Assembly: GCF_015234515.1 (NCBI RefSeq)
Contig: NZ_JADGMY010000034.1
Span: 1 to 64,000 of the forward strand
Direction: 5' to 3'
DNA: 64,000 bases
DNA from: Cellulomonas sp.
GTDB lineage: Bacteria > Actinomycetota > Actinomycetes > Actinomycetales > Cellulomonadaceae
Both the position numbers and the translations under genes were made by a program. A model generated the notes under the pieces. The model worked only from the letters and a program-made list of their open reading frames with translations, did not search any database and was not told the origin of the DNA. Shown in pieces: positions 24,897 to 33,786 of the stretch (position 1 is its first letter; each line of letters begins with the position of its first letter).

Positions 24897-26009
24897 TCAC
24901 CTGTCGGCGTGCGGCCGGTCTGCTGCCCGGGCCCCGCCCGTCGGCGGGGCGCTGGTGCTGCCGCGGATCGTCAACGACGTCGCCAGCTCGACGTGCCGGG
25001 AGGCCGGCCAGCTCCCGGCGGCCATGGAGAGCAGGGACTGCACGGCCATCCGTCCCATGCCGTCGAGGTGCTGGTGGACGGTGGTCAGCGGCGGGGTCGT
25101 CCACGCCGCCTGGGACGTGTCGTCGAAGCCGGTGACGCTCAGCTCGTCGGGCACCCGGACCCCGAGCTCGTACGCGGCCGCGAGCACGCCGACGGCGAGC
25201 TCGTCGTCGGCAGCCATGATCGCGGTGGGCGGGTCGTCGGACGACAGGAGGTCGTGCGCGTGGCGAGCGCCCGTGGCGACGTCGAACTGGTCGGCCCGCA
25301 CCAGCGCCGGGTCGACGGGGATCCCGGCCGCGCCCATGGCCGCGTTGAAGCCGTAGAAGCGGTCCTGCGCGGCACCGGACGCCTTCGGCCCGCCGATCCA
25401 GCTGATGCGCCGGTGGCCGAGGGCGATGAGGTGCTCGGCGGCCGCTCGGGCTCCCGCCCAGTTGGACGACCCGACGCTGATCATGCGCTCGTTGGTGGTG
25501 TCCACGGGGTCGACCATGACGAACGGGATGCTGCTGTCGGCCGCGGCGTCGATGAGCGCGTCCGGGGCGGAGAGCGTCAGGCCGGCGATCCCGACCACCC
25601 CGCTCGCCCGCTGGTCGGCGATCCACTCGCGCGCGACCGTGCGCCGCCGCCTGTCCGCCAGGGCCGGGGGAAGCCGCGTCACGAGGTCCAGGTGGGCGTC
25701 CGTCGCCGTGGCCAGGACTCCCTCGAGGACCTTGAGGATGTACGGCGACGCGGGGATGTCGAAGACGACTGCGATGGCACGCCGTTGCAGGGCGGGGGTG
25801 CGTGCCGTCGTCGGCTTGTAGTCCAGCGCGGCGACCGCTGCCAGCACCCGCTCCCGGGTCGCTCCGGCGACGTCGTCGCGCCCGTTGAGGGTCTTGGAGG
25901 CTGTCGCTCTGGAGACACCCGCAGCAGCCGCGACGTCCGCGAGGGTCGCGCGGCGGGCTGCCGACTCTGCGTCCACGGCTCTCCTCAGGTCGACGAACGG
26001 GCCCGACAC
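24897..26009 (-). CDS. LacI family transcriptional regulator
   Basis: A 370-residue repressor. LacI helix-turn-helix at about residues 21-45 (TLADVAAAAGVSRATASKTLNGRDDV) and hinge helix RERVLAAVAALDYKP. The periplasmic-binding-protein-like sugar domain follows: IAVVFDIPASPYILKVLEGV, VVGIAGLTLSAPD, ISWIGGPKASGAAQDRFYGF, AIMAADDELAVGVLAA and SVTGFDDTSQAAWTTPPLTTV, the last being the usual effector-pocket segment. Ligand is probably a sugar or oligosaccharide. No catabolic gene is adjacent in the same direction, so its targets may be elsewhere or include its own promoter: GTTT and AAAC arms flank CGCA at 26057-26068 upstream. Confidence 0.9.
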   Translation of the reverse strand: MSGPFVDLRRAVDAESAARRATLADVAAAAGVSRATASKTLNGRDDVAGATRERVLAAVAALDYKPTTARTPALQRRAIAVVFDIPASPYILKVLEGVLATATDAHLDLVTRLPPALADRRRRTVAREWIADQRASGVVGIAGLTLSAPDALIDAAADSSIPFVMVDPVDTTNERMISVGSSNWAGARAAAEHLIALGHRRISWIGGPKASGAAQDRFYGFNAAMGAAGIPVDPALVRADQFDVATGARHAHDLLSSDDPPTAIMAADDELAVGVLAAAYELGVRVPDELSVTGFDDTSQAAWTTPPLTTVHQHLDGMGRMAVQSLLSMAAGSWPASRHVELATSLTIRGSTSAPPTGGARAADRPHADR

Positions 26010-26410
26010 CGGGCCTCGGACCGAAGGCTAGATCAGGGTCGCATCGGCATCGGAACGTTTCGCAAAACAGTTTCGACACACGGGTGCTGCAGCGATGCGG
26101 CGCCGGCGACCGCAGGAGGGTCTTCGACGGCCCCCGGTGCTCGACGGCGGCGCGCCCGGCCGCCGCGACGCCGACGTCGTTCACCCTCGTCGGCTCCTGG
26201 GACGGCTTCGGCGGGCCGTCGGTGGTGATGCGCTCGCAGCTCACGGGTTGCGCTGAGTGCATCGGAAGTCTGTGATCCGGGCGACAGGCGGACTGGTGAG
26301 CGTGCTCCGCCTCGAGCCGCTCAGCCGCGTGAACTGCGAGTTCAGGGCGCCGCGGACCGTCCGTGGCGGCGCTGCCCGGATGCGGGGGGCGATCAGGCAG
26401 GTCTTCTATG
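26010..26410. other. Intergenic region, no gene recognised
   Basis: Four hundred bases between the divergent LacI and BCCT genes. It contains GTTTCGCAAAAC (26057-26068), a plausible LacI-type operator next to a second GTTTCG at 26070-26075, and TATGAT at 26407-26412, a possible -10 element. Short open frames in both directions have no recognisable family. Confidence 0.4.
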
Positions 26411-28384
26411 ATGAATGCCGGATTCTTGACCGACGAAGAGGGCGAATCGGTGGTGAGCGACATGCGCACCGGATCGACCAGTGGTCAGTCCGGACGTACT
26501 TCTGCCGCCCAGCGCGCACGCGCTGCGCAGATCCTCAAGGAGGTCAGCTCTCCCGACCTGCTCGGCAGCCCGCACCCCGCGCTGCTGCCGGGGATCGGGG
26601 TGGAGCAGACGCACCGGTTCTTCAGGATCGACAAGGCGGTGTTCGTCGTCGCGGCGGCGATCGCACTCGCGGTCATCGCCTGGGGCCTGCTGCTCCCGGC
26701 CGGTCTGTCGCGTTTCGCGGCCGCCGCGTTCGAGGTCGTCACCGTGGACTTCGGGTGGTTCTACGGCGTCCTGACCGTCGTCGTGCTGGTTTTCATGATG
26801 TGGCTGGGCTTCGGCCGGCACCGGGCCGTGCGCCTCGGCCAGGACGACGAGAAGCCCGAGTTCTCCACGGTCTCCTGGGTGGCGATGCTGTTCTCGGCGG
26901 GCATCGGGATCGGGCTGCTGTTCTACGGCCCGCTGGAGCCGATGGCGTTCTTCCTCGACCCGCCCCCGGCGTTCCCGGGCGTCGAGCCGGGCAGCGGCCA
27001 GGCGATGCACGTCGCGCTCGCGCAGACGCTGTTCCACTGGGGACCGGTCGCCTGGGCGTTCTACGCGCTGGTCGGCGGTGCCGTCGCCTACGCGGCGTAC
27101 CGCAAGGGCCGCGTCCCGCTGATGTCCGCGCTCCTCGAGCCAGTCTTCGGGGAGCGCAGCAACGGCGTCCTCGGCAAGGTCGTCGACGTGTTCGCCATCG
27201 TGGTGACGCTGTTCGGCACCGCCGTCTCGCTGGGCATCGGCGCGCTGCAGATCGGTCGCGGGGTCGAGATCGTGGGCGGCGTGGGTCCGCTCACCAACGC
27301 GGTGATCGTCGGCATCATGGCCGTGCTGGCCGTCGCCTTCATCTTCTCGGCGGTCTCCGGCCTCAAGCGGGGCATCCGCGCGCTGTCGAACATCAACATG
27401 GTCCTCGCCGGCCTGCTCGGGCTGTTCATCCTGGTCGTCGGCCCGACGGTCCTCCTGCTGAACCTCGTCCCCGGCGTCCTGATGACGTTCCTGGGCGAGC
27501 TGCCGGTGATGATGGGCCAGTCCGCGGCCGCGTCGCCCGACGCGCAGGAGTTCATGAGCGCCTGGAGCACCTACTACTGGGCGTGGTGGGTGTCGTGGAC
27601 GCCGTTCGTCGGCATGTTCATCGCCAAGATCAGCCGCGGGCGGACGCTGCGGGAGTTCGTCACCGCGGTCATCGTCGTGCCGAGCGCGGTGTGCCTGGTC
27701 TGGTTCACGGTCGTCGGCGGCACCGCGATGTGGCTCGAGCAGACCAGGTCGGCGATGAGCGCGAGCGTGTCGGGGCAGGACATGCTCTTCGCGCTGCTGC
27801 GTGAGCTGCCGTTCGGCGCGGTCACCTCGGTGCTCGCGATGGTCTCGATCGTCATCTTCTTCGTCACCAGCGCCGACTCCGCCTCCATCGTCATGGCCAG
27901 CCTGTCCGAGCAGGGCAACCCGACCCCACGGCGGTGGACGACCGTGGTGTGGGGAGCCGCGCTCGCCACCGTCGCGGCGGTCCTGCTGGTCGGGGGCGGC
28001 GAGGTCGCGCTGTCCGGCCTGCAGAGCCTCATGATGGTCGCGGCCCTGCCGTTCGCCGTGGTGCTCATCTTCGTGATGGTCGCGTGGGCGAAGGACCTGG
28101 CGCGCGACCCGTTGACGCTGCGGCGGCGGTACGCGCGTGAGGCGCTCGTCCAGGGCGTTCGGGCCGGCATCGAGGAGCACGGCGACGACTTCGTGGTCGG
28201 CGTCGTGGCGACCGCGCCGGACGAGGGCGCGGGCTCCTGGCTCGACACCGAGGACCCCGCCCTCAGCGACTGGTACCGGCCGGACGAGGGAGGTGCGGAA
28301 CCTCCGCCCGTTCCACCGGCACCGCCGTCCGATCCGCCGTCCGGGGGTCCGGCGTCAGCGGTCCGGACGAGCGACCCCGCCTGA
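26411..28384 (+). CDS. BCCT family betaine/choline/carnitine-type transporter
   Basis: A roughly 657-residue transporter with twelve helices. BCCT landmarks are present: WVAMLFSAGIGIGLLFYGPLEP (the conserved GxGxG in TM3), HWGPVAWAFYALVGG, the tryptophan-rich WSTYYWAWWVSWTPFVGMFIAKISRGRT in pieces (the betaine-binding Trp box and G-R-T), and FFVTSADSASIVMASLSEQGNP. It likely imports glycine betaine or another quaternary ammonium osmolyte with sodium or protons. The acidic, Pro-rich C-terminal tail after about residue 600 may sense osmotic state. The start is uncertain: ATG 26411, GTG 26450 (with AGAGGG ahead) or ATG 26462; if TATGAT at 26407 is the -10 element, the GTG is correct. Confidence 0.9.
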   Translation: MNAGFLTDEEGESVVSDMRTGSTSGQSGRTSAAQRARAAQILKEVSSPDLLGSPHPALLPGIGVEQTHRFFRIDKAVFVVAAAIALAVIAWGLLLPAGLSRFAAAAFEVVTVDFGWFYGVLTVVVLVFMMWLGFGRHRAVRLGQDDEKPEFSTVSWVAMLFSAGIGIGLLFYGPLEPMAFFLDPPPAFPGVEPGSGQAMHVALAQTLFHWGPVAWAFYALVGGAVAYAAYRKGRVPLMSALLEPVFGERSNGVLGKVVDVFAIVVTLFGTAVSLGIGALQIGRGVEIVGGVGPLTNAVIVGIMAVLAVAFIFSAVSGLKRGIRALSNINMVLAGLLGLFILVVGPTVLLLNLVPGVLMTFLGELPVMMGQSAAASPDAQEFMSAWSTYYWAWWVSWTPFVGMFIAKISRGRTLREFVTAVIVVPSAVCLVWFTVVGGTAMWLEQTRSAMSASVSGQDMLFALLRELPFGAVTSVLAMVSIVIFFVTSADSASIVMASLSEQGNPTPRRWTTVVWGAALATVAAVLLVGGGEVALSGLQSLMMVAALPFAVVLIFVMVAWAKDLARDPLTLRRRYAREALVQGVRAGIEEHGDDFVVGVVATAPDEGAGSWLDTEDPALSDWYRPDEGGAEPPPVPPAPPSDPPSGGPASAVRTSDPA

Positions 28385-28576
28385 GCCCTCGGTCCAGGAC
28401 CGCGTCCGCCTCGACGAGGTGGCCCACGCCGATGGCGGACGACGGCGGCGCGCGAGGCGTTCGACGACGGCGGCCCCGCGTGACGCCCCGGCCTCCTCAC
28501 CGACCGGCGACGCGGCCCGAGGTCCGCGGTCAGGCGTCCACGCGGACCTCGTCGGACCGACCGGCGACAGCAGACC

Positions 28577-28993
28577 TCAGACCGGCGCCGTCGTCCCGGC
28601 CAGCAGCGGCAGCACGCGCAGCTCCAGCAGCGGGGCGAGGTCGTCGGGCAGGTCGGCTGCCGGGTCGAGCCACCGCAGCTCCTCGATCTCCGCCGCGGCC
28701 GCAACCACCGTGACGGCCGGGTGCTCGAAGACCGTGCCGACGACCTCGTGCCCCGCCTCGTTGGCGGCAGCAGCGCGGAACGTGCCGAGCTCGCGCAGCC
28801 GCGCCTCGTCGAGCACGGCGCCGACCTCCTCGTACGCCTCGCGGACCGCGGTCTGCGCCGCGGTCTCGCCGGGCTCGGGCTTGCCGCCCGGGAGCATGAA
28901 GCGGTGCGTGCCGCGCTTGCGCACGGTGAGGACCTCGCCCGACGGGCGACGCAGCACGACGGCGCTCACGCGGATGACGGTGGGTGCTGGCAC
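28577..28993 (-). CDS. Nudix hydrolase
   Basis: A 138-residue Nudix enzyme. The Nudix box spans about residues 36-58: GGKPEPGETAAQTAVREA followed by YEEVG, containing every invariant residue of GX5EX7REUXEEXGU. Upstream strands SAVVLRRPSGEVLTVRKRG and the basic RGTHRFMLP suggest an NTP or nucleotide-sugar pyrophosphohydrolase of the MutT/NTPase-like group; the exact substrate is not predictable. ATG at 28993, 37 bases beyond the OYE gene stop on the same strand, so it may be in the same transcript. The region 28385-28576 on its far side holds nothing recognisable. Confidence 0.88.
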   Translation of the reverse strand: MPAPTVIRVSAVVLRRPSGEVLTVRKRGTHRFMLPGGKPEPGETAAQTAVREAYEEVGAVLDEARLRELGTFRAAAANEAGHEVVGTVFEHPAVTVVAAAAEIEELRWLDPAADLPDDLAPLLELRVLPLLAGTTAPV

Positions 28994-29030
28994 GTGCGGG
29001 ATCGTACGTCGCGCGGCTGGGAGCCACGGC

Positions 29031-30938
29031 CTACAGCTGCGCGGCGAGCGCGTACGCCCTGTTCACCGCCTCGCCCACCTTGGCCGGCTCGACGCAGTCC
29101 CCGACCGCCTGCACCGGGATGCCCGCAGCGGTCAGCTCGGTCAGCAGGTCGGTGCGGGGCCGGCTGCCGAGCGCGAGGACGACCGTGTCGGCCGGCAGCG
29201 TCGCCGGGCCGTCGGGCCCCTCGACGAGGACGCCGTCGTCGGTGATCTCCCGCACGCGGGTGCCGGTCAGCAGCCGCACCCTCGCCTCGTCCAGGCGGCG
29301 CAGCAGCGTGATCCGGTTGACGACGAGCATGTCGCGGGCGATCTCGTCGAGCATCTCGACGACCGTCACGTCGTGGCCCTCGTTCGCGAGCTCCAGCGCC
29401 GCGTCCGAGCCGGACAGGCCACCGCCGACCATGACCACCCGGTGCCCCACCGGCGCACCCCGGTGGAACCGCAGGACGTCGACGACGTCGTCGCGGTCGG
29501 TGCCGGGGATGCTCGCGGGCACCAGCTGGGTCGACCCCGTCGCGACCACGACCTGGTCGGCATCGCGCAGCTCGGGGGAGTCGGCCGTGATGCGGTGCCC
29601 CAGGTGGACCGTCACCGGCAGCTCCGCGAGCTGTCCCTGCCACCAGTCGACCATCCGGCGCAGCTCGCGCTTGAAGTCGGGCGTCGCGGCGGGCCACAGC
29701 ACGCCTCCCGCGTGGTCCGTCTCGTCGTAGACGTCGACCCGGTGCCCGCGCGTCGCGGCGACGCGCGCCACCTCCAGCCCGGCCGGGCCTGCGCCGACGA
29801 CGACGACGTGCCGCTGCTCGGTCGCCGGCCCCGGCAGGTGGGCCTCGAACCCGACCTCGGGGTTGACCGCGCAGCCCAGGGGCTCGCTGGCGAGGATGTT
29901 GCCGACGCACAGCTGGTTGCAGCGGATGCACGGGCGGACGGCCGCGGGCTGCGCGGCCGTGAGCTTGCGCGGCAGGTCGGGGTCGGCGATGAGCGCGCGG
30001 CCCATGCCGATGAAGTCGACCTCGCCCGCGGCCACCGCGCGGTCGCCGATCTCGGGGGTGATGTTGCCGGTGGCCATCACGGGCACGTCGACCACGGCCC
30101 GCACGGCGGCGGCCCCGGGCAGCAGCGGTGCGTCGCCCATGTAGTACGGCGGGAAGATCCAGTCGACGGTCTCGAACGCGCCGTCGTCGACCATGAGCAG
30201 GTGGATGCCGGCCTCGGCGATGATCGGCGCCATCTGCAGCGACTCCTCGAGGCTGCGGCCCCCGGGCATGTGGTGGTCGACCGTGAGGCGGAACGTGATC
30301 GCCAGCTCCGGTGCGGCCGCACGTGCGGCGGCGACGAGCTCGAGCGGGAAGCGCAGCCGGTTCTCCAGCGAGCCGCCGTAGCGGTCGGTGCGCTGGTTCC
30401 ACTGGCTGCTCATGAACTGGTCGATGAGGTACCCGGTGTGGGAGTGGATGTCGACGGCGTCGAACCCGGCGGCCGCCAGGCGCGCCACGGCGGGGCCGTA
30501 CTGCTCGACCAGGTGCTCGACCTCACCGGTCGTCAGCTCGCGGCAGGCGCGCGACGGGTCGGCCAGCCACGGCGTGGGCGAGGCGGACACCGGGACCTCA
30601 CCACCCGGCTCCGGCGGACCGACCCGCCCGGAGCCCGGGGTGAGCTGCCCGGCCAGCAGCGCGCCCTCGGCGTGGACGGCGTCGGCGAGCCGTGCCAGGT
30701 CCGGGATCACCCCGTCGTCCTCGACCTTGGGCCACCCCTCGTTGTCCTCGAAGCGCGACGTGGTGGTCATCGTGCCGGTGATGATCAAGCCCACGCCGCC
30801 GGCGGCGCGTGCCGCGAAGTACGCGACCTCACGCTCCTCGACACGTCGGCCGAAGCCGACGTGCATGGGCGGCATGACGATCCGGTTGCGGGTCTCGAGC
30901 CGGCCGATGCGGCCACGGCTGAGCAGGTGATCGAACAC
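29031..30938 (-). CDS. FMN/FAD iron-sulfur oxidoreductase of the 2,4-dienoyl-CoA reductase (old yellow enzyme) family
   Basis: A 635-residue multidomain enzyme. The N-terminal 330 residues are an OYE-type FMN barrel (IVMPPMHVGFGRR, DAVDIHSHTGYLIDQFMSS, QRTDRYGGSLENRLRFPLEL, then FIGMGRALIADPDLPRK). Around residues 335-360 lies the 4Fe-4S cysteine motif CIRCNQLCVG followed by a fourth Cys in PLGCAVNP. The rest is an FAD/NAD domain: VVVVGAGPAGLEVARVAA, and VVMVGGGLSGSDAALELA for the pyridine nucleotide. This layout is that of E. coli FadH and trimethylamine dehydrogenase; the substrate could be a dienoyl-CoA, enone or N-methyl compound. Missing catalytic Tyr/His details were not checked. Confidence 0.88.
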   Translation of the reverse strand: MFDHLLSRGRIGRLETRNRIVMPPMHVGFGRRVEEREVAYFAARAAGGVGLIITGTMTTTSRFEDNEGWPKVEDDGVIPDLARLADAVHAEGALLAGQLTPGSGRVGPPEPGGEVPVSASPTPWLADPSRACRELTTGEVEHLVEQYGPAVARLAAAGFDAVDIHSHTGYLIDQFMSSQWNQRTDRYGGSLENRLRFPLELVAAARAAAPELAITFRLTVDHHMPGGRSLEESLQMAPIIAEAGIHLLMVDDGAFETVDWIFPPYYMGDAPLLPGAAAVRAVVDVPVMATGNITPEIGDRAVAAGEVDFIGMGRALIADPDLPRKLTAAQPAAVRPCIRCNQLCVGNILASEPLGCAVNPEVGFEAHLPGPATEQRHVVVVGAGPAGLEVARVAATRGHRVDVYDETDHAGGVLWPAATPDFKRELRRMVDWWQGQLAELPVTVHLGHRITADSPELRDADQVVVATGSTQLVPASIPGTDRDDVVDVLRFHRGAPVGHRVVMVGGGLSGSDAALELANEGHDVTVVEMLDEIARDMLVVNRITLLRRLDEARVRLLTGTRVREITDDGVLVEGPDGPATLPADTVVLALGSRPRTDLLTELTAAGIPVQAVGDCVEPAKVGEAVNRAYALAAQL

Positions 30939-31090
30939 GGCGCCCCCTTGCGTCCACGGTCATCCTCGACGCTACGTCCCCCCGCCCCCCGACGCACCCG
31001 GCGGGGTCCGATGGGACAGGACGCCACGCAGGCGCGTGGGCGTGCGAGGCTGGTGCTCTACGCAGCAGACCTCTCGACAGGAGTACCCAG

Positions 31091-31882
31091 GTGGTCGACC
31101 TCGCCTACGTGATCGCCGGATCGGAAGCGACCGGCGGTGCCGGGATCCAGGCGGATCTGCGGACCTTCCAGTCCCTGGGGGCCTTCGGCCTGGGGACCGT
31201 CACGTGCATCGTGTCCTTCGACCCGGCGAACGACTGGGGACACCGGTTCTTCCCCGTCCCCGCCGACGTGATCGCCGCGCAGATCGAGGCCGCGACCGCG
31301 GCGTACGCGCTCGACGTCGTGAAGATCGGCATGCTCGGCACGCCCGCGACCATCGACGTGGTTGCCGAGGGGCTGCGTTCCCAGCCGTGGCGGCACGTGG
31401 TCCTCGACCCCGTGCTCATCTGCAAGGGGCAGGAGCCCGGCGCGGCGCTCGACACCGACAACGCGCTGCGCGAGCAGGTCGTGCCGCTCGCCACCGTGGT
31501 GACGCCCAACCTGTTCGAGGCGCGGGCGCTGTCCGGCATGGAGACGATCGAGACCGTCGAGCAGCTCACCGAGGCCGCGCGCCGCATCCAGGAGCTCGGT
31601 CCGCGCTCCGTCGTCGCGAAGGGCGGCGTCGAGCTGCCGGGTGACGACGCCGTGGACGTGCTGGTCGACGGTGACGAGGTCACGGTGCTCCGGGCACCGA
31701 AGGTCGGGCGGGAGCGGGTCGCCGGCGCCGGCTGCACGTTGGCCGCAGCGATCACCGCCGAGCTCGCGAAGGGCGCCGAGGTGGCCGACGCCGTCGCCGC
31801 GGCGAAGCGGTTCGTGACCGCGGGCATCGAGGGCCGCGTGGCCGGGCGCGCGCCGTTCGAGGTGGTCCGGCAGGGCGCCTGA
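31091..31882 (+). CDS. Pyridoxine / hydroxymethylpyrimidine kinase (PdxK/ThiD family)
   Basis: A 263-residue ribokinase-fold kinase. AGSEATGGAGIQADLRTFQSLG is the ThiD-type substrate loop (GSDxxGGAGIQAD with Glu-Ala replacing Asp-Pro/Ser), TPNLFEARALSG and VVAKGG are conserved, and RVAGAGCTLAAAITAELAKG is the phosphate-binding/catalytic motif in which the usual GTGD(C)T is replaced by GAGCT. That GAGC form, with a catalytic Cys, is typical of the ThiD-like pyridoxal kinases of Gram-positive bacteria, so vitamin B6 salvage is favoured over thiamine synthesis. GTG 31091 with AGGAG at 31079-31083. No thiamine gene is adjacent and no TPP riboswitch was seen. Confidence 0.85.
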   Translation: MVDLAYVIAGSEATGGAGIQADLRTFQSLGAFGLGTVTCIVSFDPANDWGHRFFPVPADVIAAQIEAATAAYALDVVKIGMLGTPATIDVVAEGLRSQPWRHVVLDPVLICKGQEPGAALDTDNALREQVVPLATVVTPNLFEARALSGMETIETVEQLTEAARRIQELGPRSVVAKGGVELPGDDAVDVLVDGDEVTVLRAPKVGRERVAGAGCTLAAAITAELAKGAEVADAVAAAKRFVTAGIEGRVAGRAPFEVVRQGA

Positions 31883-31894
31883 GCGCAGGCTGCG

Positions 31895-32380
31895 TCAGCC
31901 GGCCCGTGCCGCCAGGTAGCGGCGCACGGTCTCGGCCGACACCGCATGGTCGACGACGTCCGGCTCGCCCGACGTCGTCAGCGTGCCCACGACCTCGCCG
32001 TCGACGCGCAGCGGCACCGACCCGCCGTGCGCCTTGAGCAGGTCGTGGTCCACGTCGGTGCGCTGCTCGAACGGCGAGCCCGCCGCCTCGTGGCGCCGGC
32101 GCACCAGCAGGGACGGCTCACCGAAGCGGTGCACGACGCGCGCCTTGCCCTCGAGCCAGGGCACGTTGCCCGCACCCGTCGAGCCCGTCATGGCCAGGAA
32201 CAGGGTCTGGCCGCCCAGCTCGACGCGCACCGCGAGTTCCGCGCCGCGCTCGCGGGCCACGGCGACGGCCAGCAGGCCGAGGTCCACGGCGTCGTCCTGC
32301 GTGAACGCCGGGAGATCGAGGCGCGGCTCGGCCTCGAGGTCGGCGACGGTGAAGACGGGGAGCTCGGTCACAGGGCCCAT
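31895..32380 (-). CDS. HbpS/GlcG-like (UPF0303) heme-degrading-domain protein
   Basis: A 161-residue protein of the Haem_degrading/GlcG family (UPF0303 branch). The family pattern shows as LGLLAVAVARERGAELAVRVELGGQTLFLAMTGSTG, the WLEGKARVVHRFGEPSLLVRRR core, and GGSVPLRVDGEVVGTLTTSGEPDVVDHA near the C-terminus, where GxxxxSGxxxxxDH is conserved. Members bind heme or small molecules, are sometimes secreted, and often have no known reaction; this one lacks a signal peptide. Start is ATG 32380 or GTG 32371. It is convergent with the PdxK/ThiD gene with only 12 bases between stops. Confidence 0.8.
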   Translation of the reverse strand: MGPVTELPVFTVADLEAEPRLDLPAFTQDDAVDLGLLAVAVARERGAELAVRVELGGQTLFLAMTGSTGAGNVPWLEGKARVVHRFGEPSLLVRRRHEAAGSPFEQRTDVDHDLLKAHGGSVPLRVDGEVVGTLTTSGEPDVVDHAVSAETVRRYLAARAG

Positions 32381-32474
32381 CCTGAGGCATGCGCCTGCGG
32401 GATCGGTTCGGACCCGCTGACGACGAGCGGGCGGTTGGTCTCGGGGTGGGAGGCGCACGCACGTCGTTGTCAGA

Positions 32475-32493
32475 TGTCCTCATTCTTGGGACA
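32475..32493 (+). promoter_or_regulatory. Inverted repeat upstream of fic
   Basis: TGTCC-N9-GGACA, perfect 5-base arms, about 48 bases before the Fic start; a further GGACA occurs at 32528-32532. Possible operator; no promoter elements were convincing. Confidence 0.35.
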
Positions 32494-32540
32494 CTGGACC
32501 GTCATCCGTCCGCTTGGCCTCAAGATCAGGACATCGAGTC

Positions 32541-33713
32541 ATGCTCTTCCGCACTCCTGACCTCGACCTACGCGACGTTCAGGTGCTCGACGAGATCGGA
32601 GCGCTTCACGAGAACCTCGCCGAGCACGTCCGTGTGCCCAGGCGGTGGACCGGACGCCTGCGTCGCACCGCGCTCGCACGTGCGATCCAGGGGTCGAACA
32701 GCATCGAGGGCTACCGCGTCGAGCTGGACGATGCTGACGCCGCACTCGACGACGAGGAGCCTCTGAGCGCGGACCAGCGCACGTTCGCGGAGATCCGGGG
32801 GTATCGGCAAGCCTTGGGCTACGTCCTCGCGATGGCGGCGGACGAGCACTTCGACCTGGACGCCTCGGCCCTGCGGTCGATGCACTACATGATGCTCGCT
32901 CACGACCTCGCCAAGAGTCCGGGCCAGTACCGGCGTCGGGAGATCTTCGTCCAGGACGAGCGGACCGAGCAGGTCGTCTATGCGGGGCCCGACGCCGCGG
33001 ACGTCCCGGGGCTCATGTCGGAGCTCGTCGACTCGCTGGGACGCGACGACGGCGTCGAGCCGCTGGTGCAGGCCGCCATGGCGCACCTCAACCTCGTGAT
33101 GATCCACCCCTTCCGCGACGGCAACGGCCGGATGGCGCGCGCGCTGCAGACGCTCGTCCTGGCCCGCCGTGGTGTCGCGGAGCCCGAGTTCGCGAGCATC
33201 GAGGAGTGGCTCGGCGCCAACACCGACGACTACTACCGTGCTCTCGCTGTCACGGGTCACGGAAGGTGGGCCCCCGGAGGGGATGCAAGCCTGTGGGTGA
33301 GCTTCAACCTCCGTGCTCACCACATGCAGGCGCAGACCCTCCGCAGCAGGCTGGCGCGTGCCCAACGGACCTACGAGGCGCTCGACGAGGTGCTCGCCGC
33401 GCAGCGGATCCCCGACCGTGCCCTCGACGCCCTGTACACGGCTCTGATCGGCTTCCGGTTGCGCCGTTCGACGTACGTCGATCAGACCGGCATCGACGAG
33501 CGCACCGCGAGCAGGGACCTCAAGGCGCTGGCAGACCTCGAGCTGTTGCGGCCGGTGGGGGAGACGAAGGGGCGGTACTACGTGGCGGGTGAGGCGCTGA
33601 AGGCGGTCGCCCGGGCGATCAGTCCGTCGGAGCCGATCGAGGACCCGTACCCGGCGATGCGTGCGGAGCTCATGCACCGCGCGACGGGTGCGCCCGTCCT
33701 CGGGGTGCCCTAG
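32541..33713 (+). CDS. Fic family protein with N-terminal inhibitory helix
   Basis: A 390-residue Fic enzyme, probably an AMP-transferase acting on proteins. The catalytic motif HPFRDGNGRMAR is complete (His 189). An autoinhibitory motif of the S/T-x-x-x-E-G type occurs N-terminally (SNSIEG, Ser 52, Glu 56, Gly 57), placing it in class II where the helix blocks ATP until relieved. The N-terminal Fic_N region precedes, and the C-terminal 110 residues contain a winged-helix (RRSTYVDQTGIDERTASRDLKALADLELL) that may bind DNA. ATG 32541 was selected; the preceding bases lack a strong Shine-Dalgarno. No antitoxin gene is adjacent, which fits the built-in inhibitory helix. Confidence 0.9.
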   Translation: MLFRTPDLDLRDVQVLDEIGALHENLAEHVRVPRRWTGRLRRTALARAIQGSNSIEGYRVELDDADAALDDEEPLSADQRTFAEIRGYRQALGYVLAMAADEHFDLDASALRSMHYMMLAHDLAKSPGQYRRREIFVQDERTEQVVYAGPDAADVPGLMSELVDSLGRDDGVEPLVQAAMAHLNLVMIHPFRDGNGRMARALQTLVLARRGVAEPEFASIEEWLGANTDDYYRALAVTGHGRWAPGGDASLWVSFNLRAHHMQAQTLRSRLARAQRTYEALDEVLAAQRIPDRALDALYTALIGFRLRRSTYVDQTGIDERTASRDLKALADLELLRPVGETKGRYYVAGEALKAVARAISPSEPIEDPYPAMRAELMHRATGAPVLGVP

Positions 33714-33716
33714 CGG

Positions 33717-33764
33717 GTGCGCCCCCGCGGCCCGCTCCACAGGGAGCGAGCCGCAGGGGCGCAC
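33717..33764. terminator. Terminator between convergent fic and GH62 genes
   Basis: Long hairpin with a few mismatches: GTGCGCCCC (33717-33725) pairs with 33756-33764, GCGGC with GCCGC, and CGCTCC/GGAGCG close an ACAG loop. It starts 3 bases after the Fic stop. Confidence 0.75.
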
Positions 33765-33786
33765 GGTGTCGATCAGGCCTCGACGA

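Noticed and set aside
31040-31090. Thiamine (TPP) riboswitch before the ThiD/PdxK gene
   Set aside because: Neither CTGAGA nor ACCTGATC-type conserved elements are present, and the leader is too short.
28137-31112. Long plus-strand open frame over the Nudix and OYE genes
   Set aside because: The minus strand carries complete Nudix and FMN/FeS/FAD motifs; the plus frame has only His/Arg/Gly-rich low-complexity sequence.
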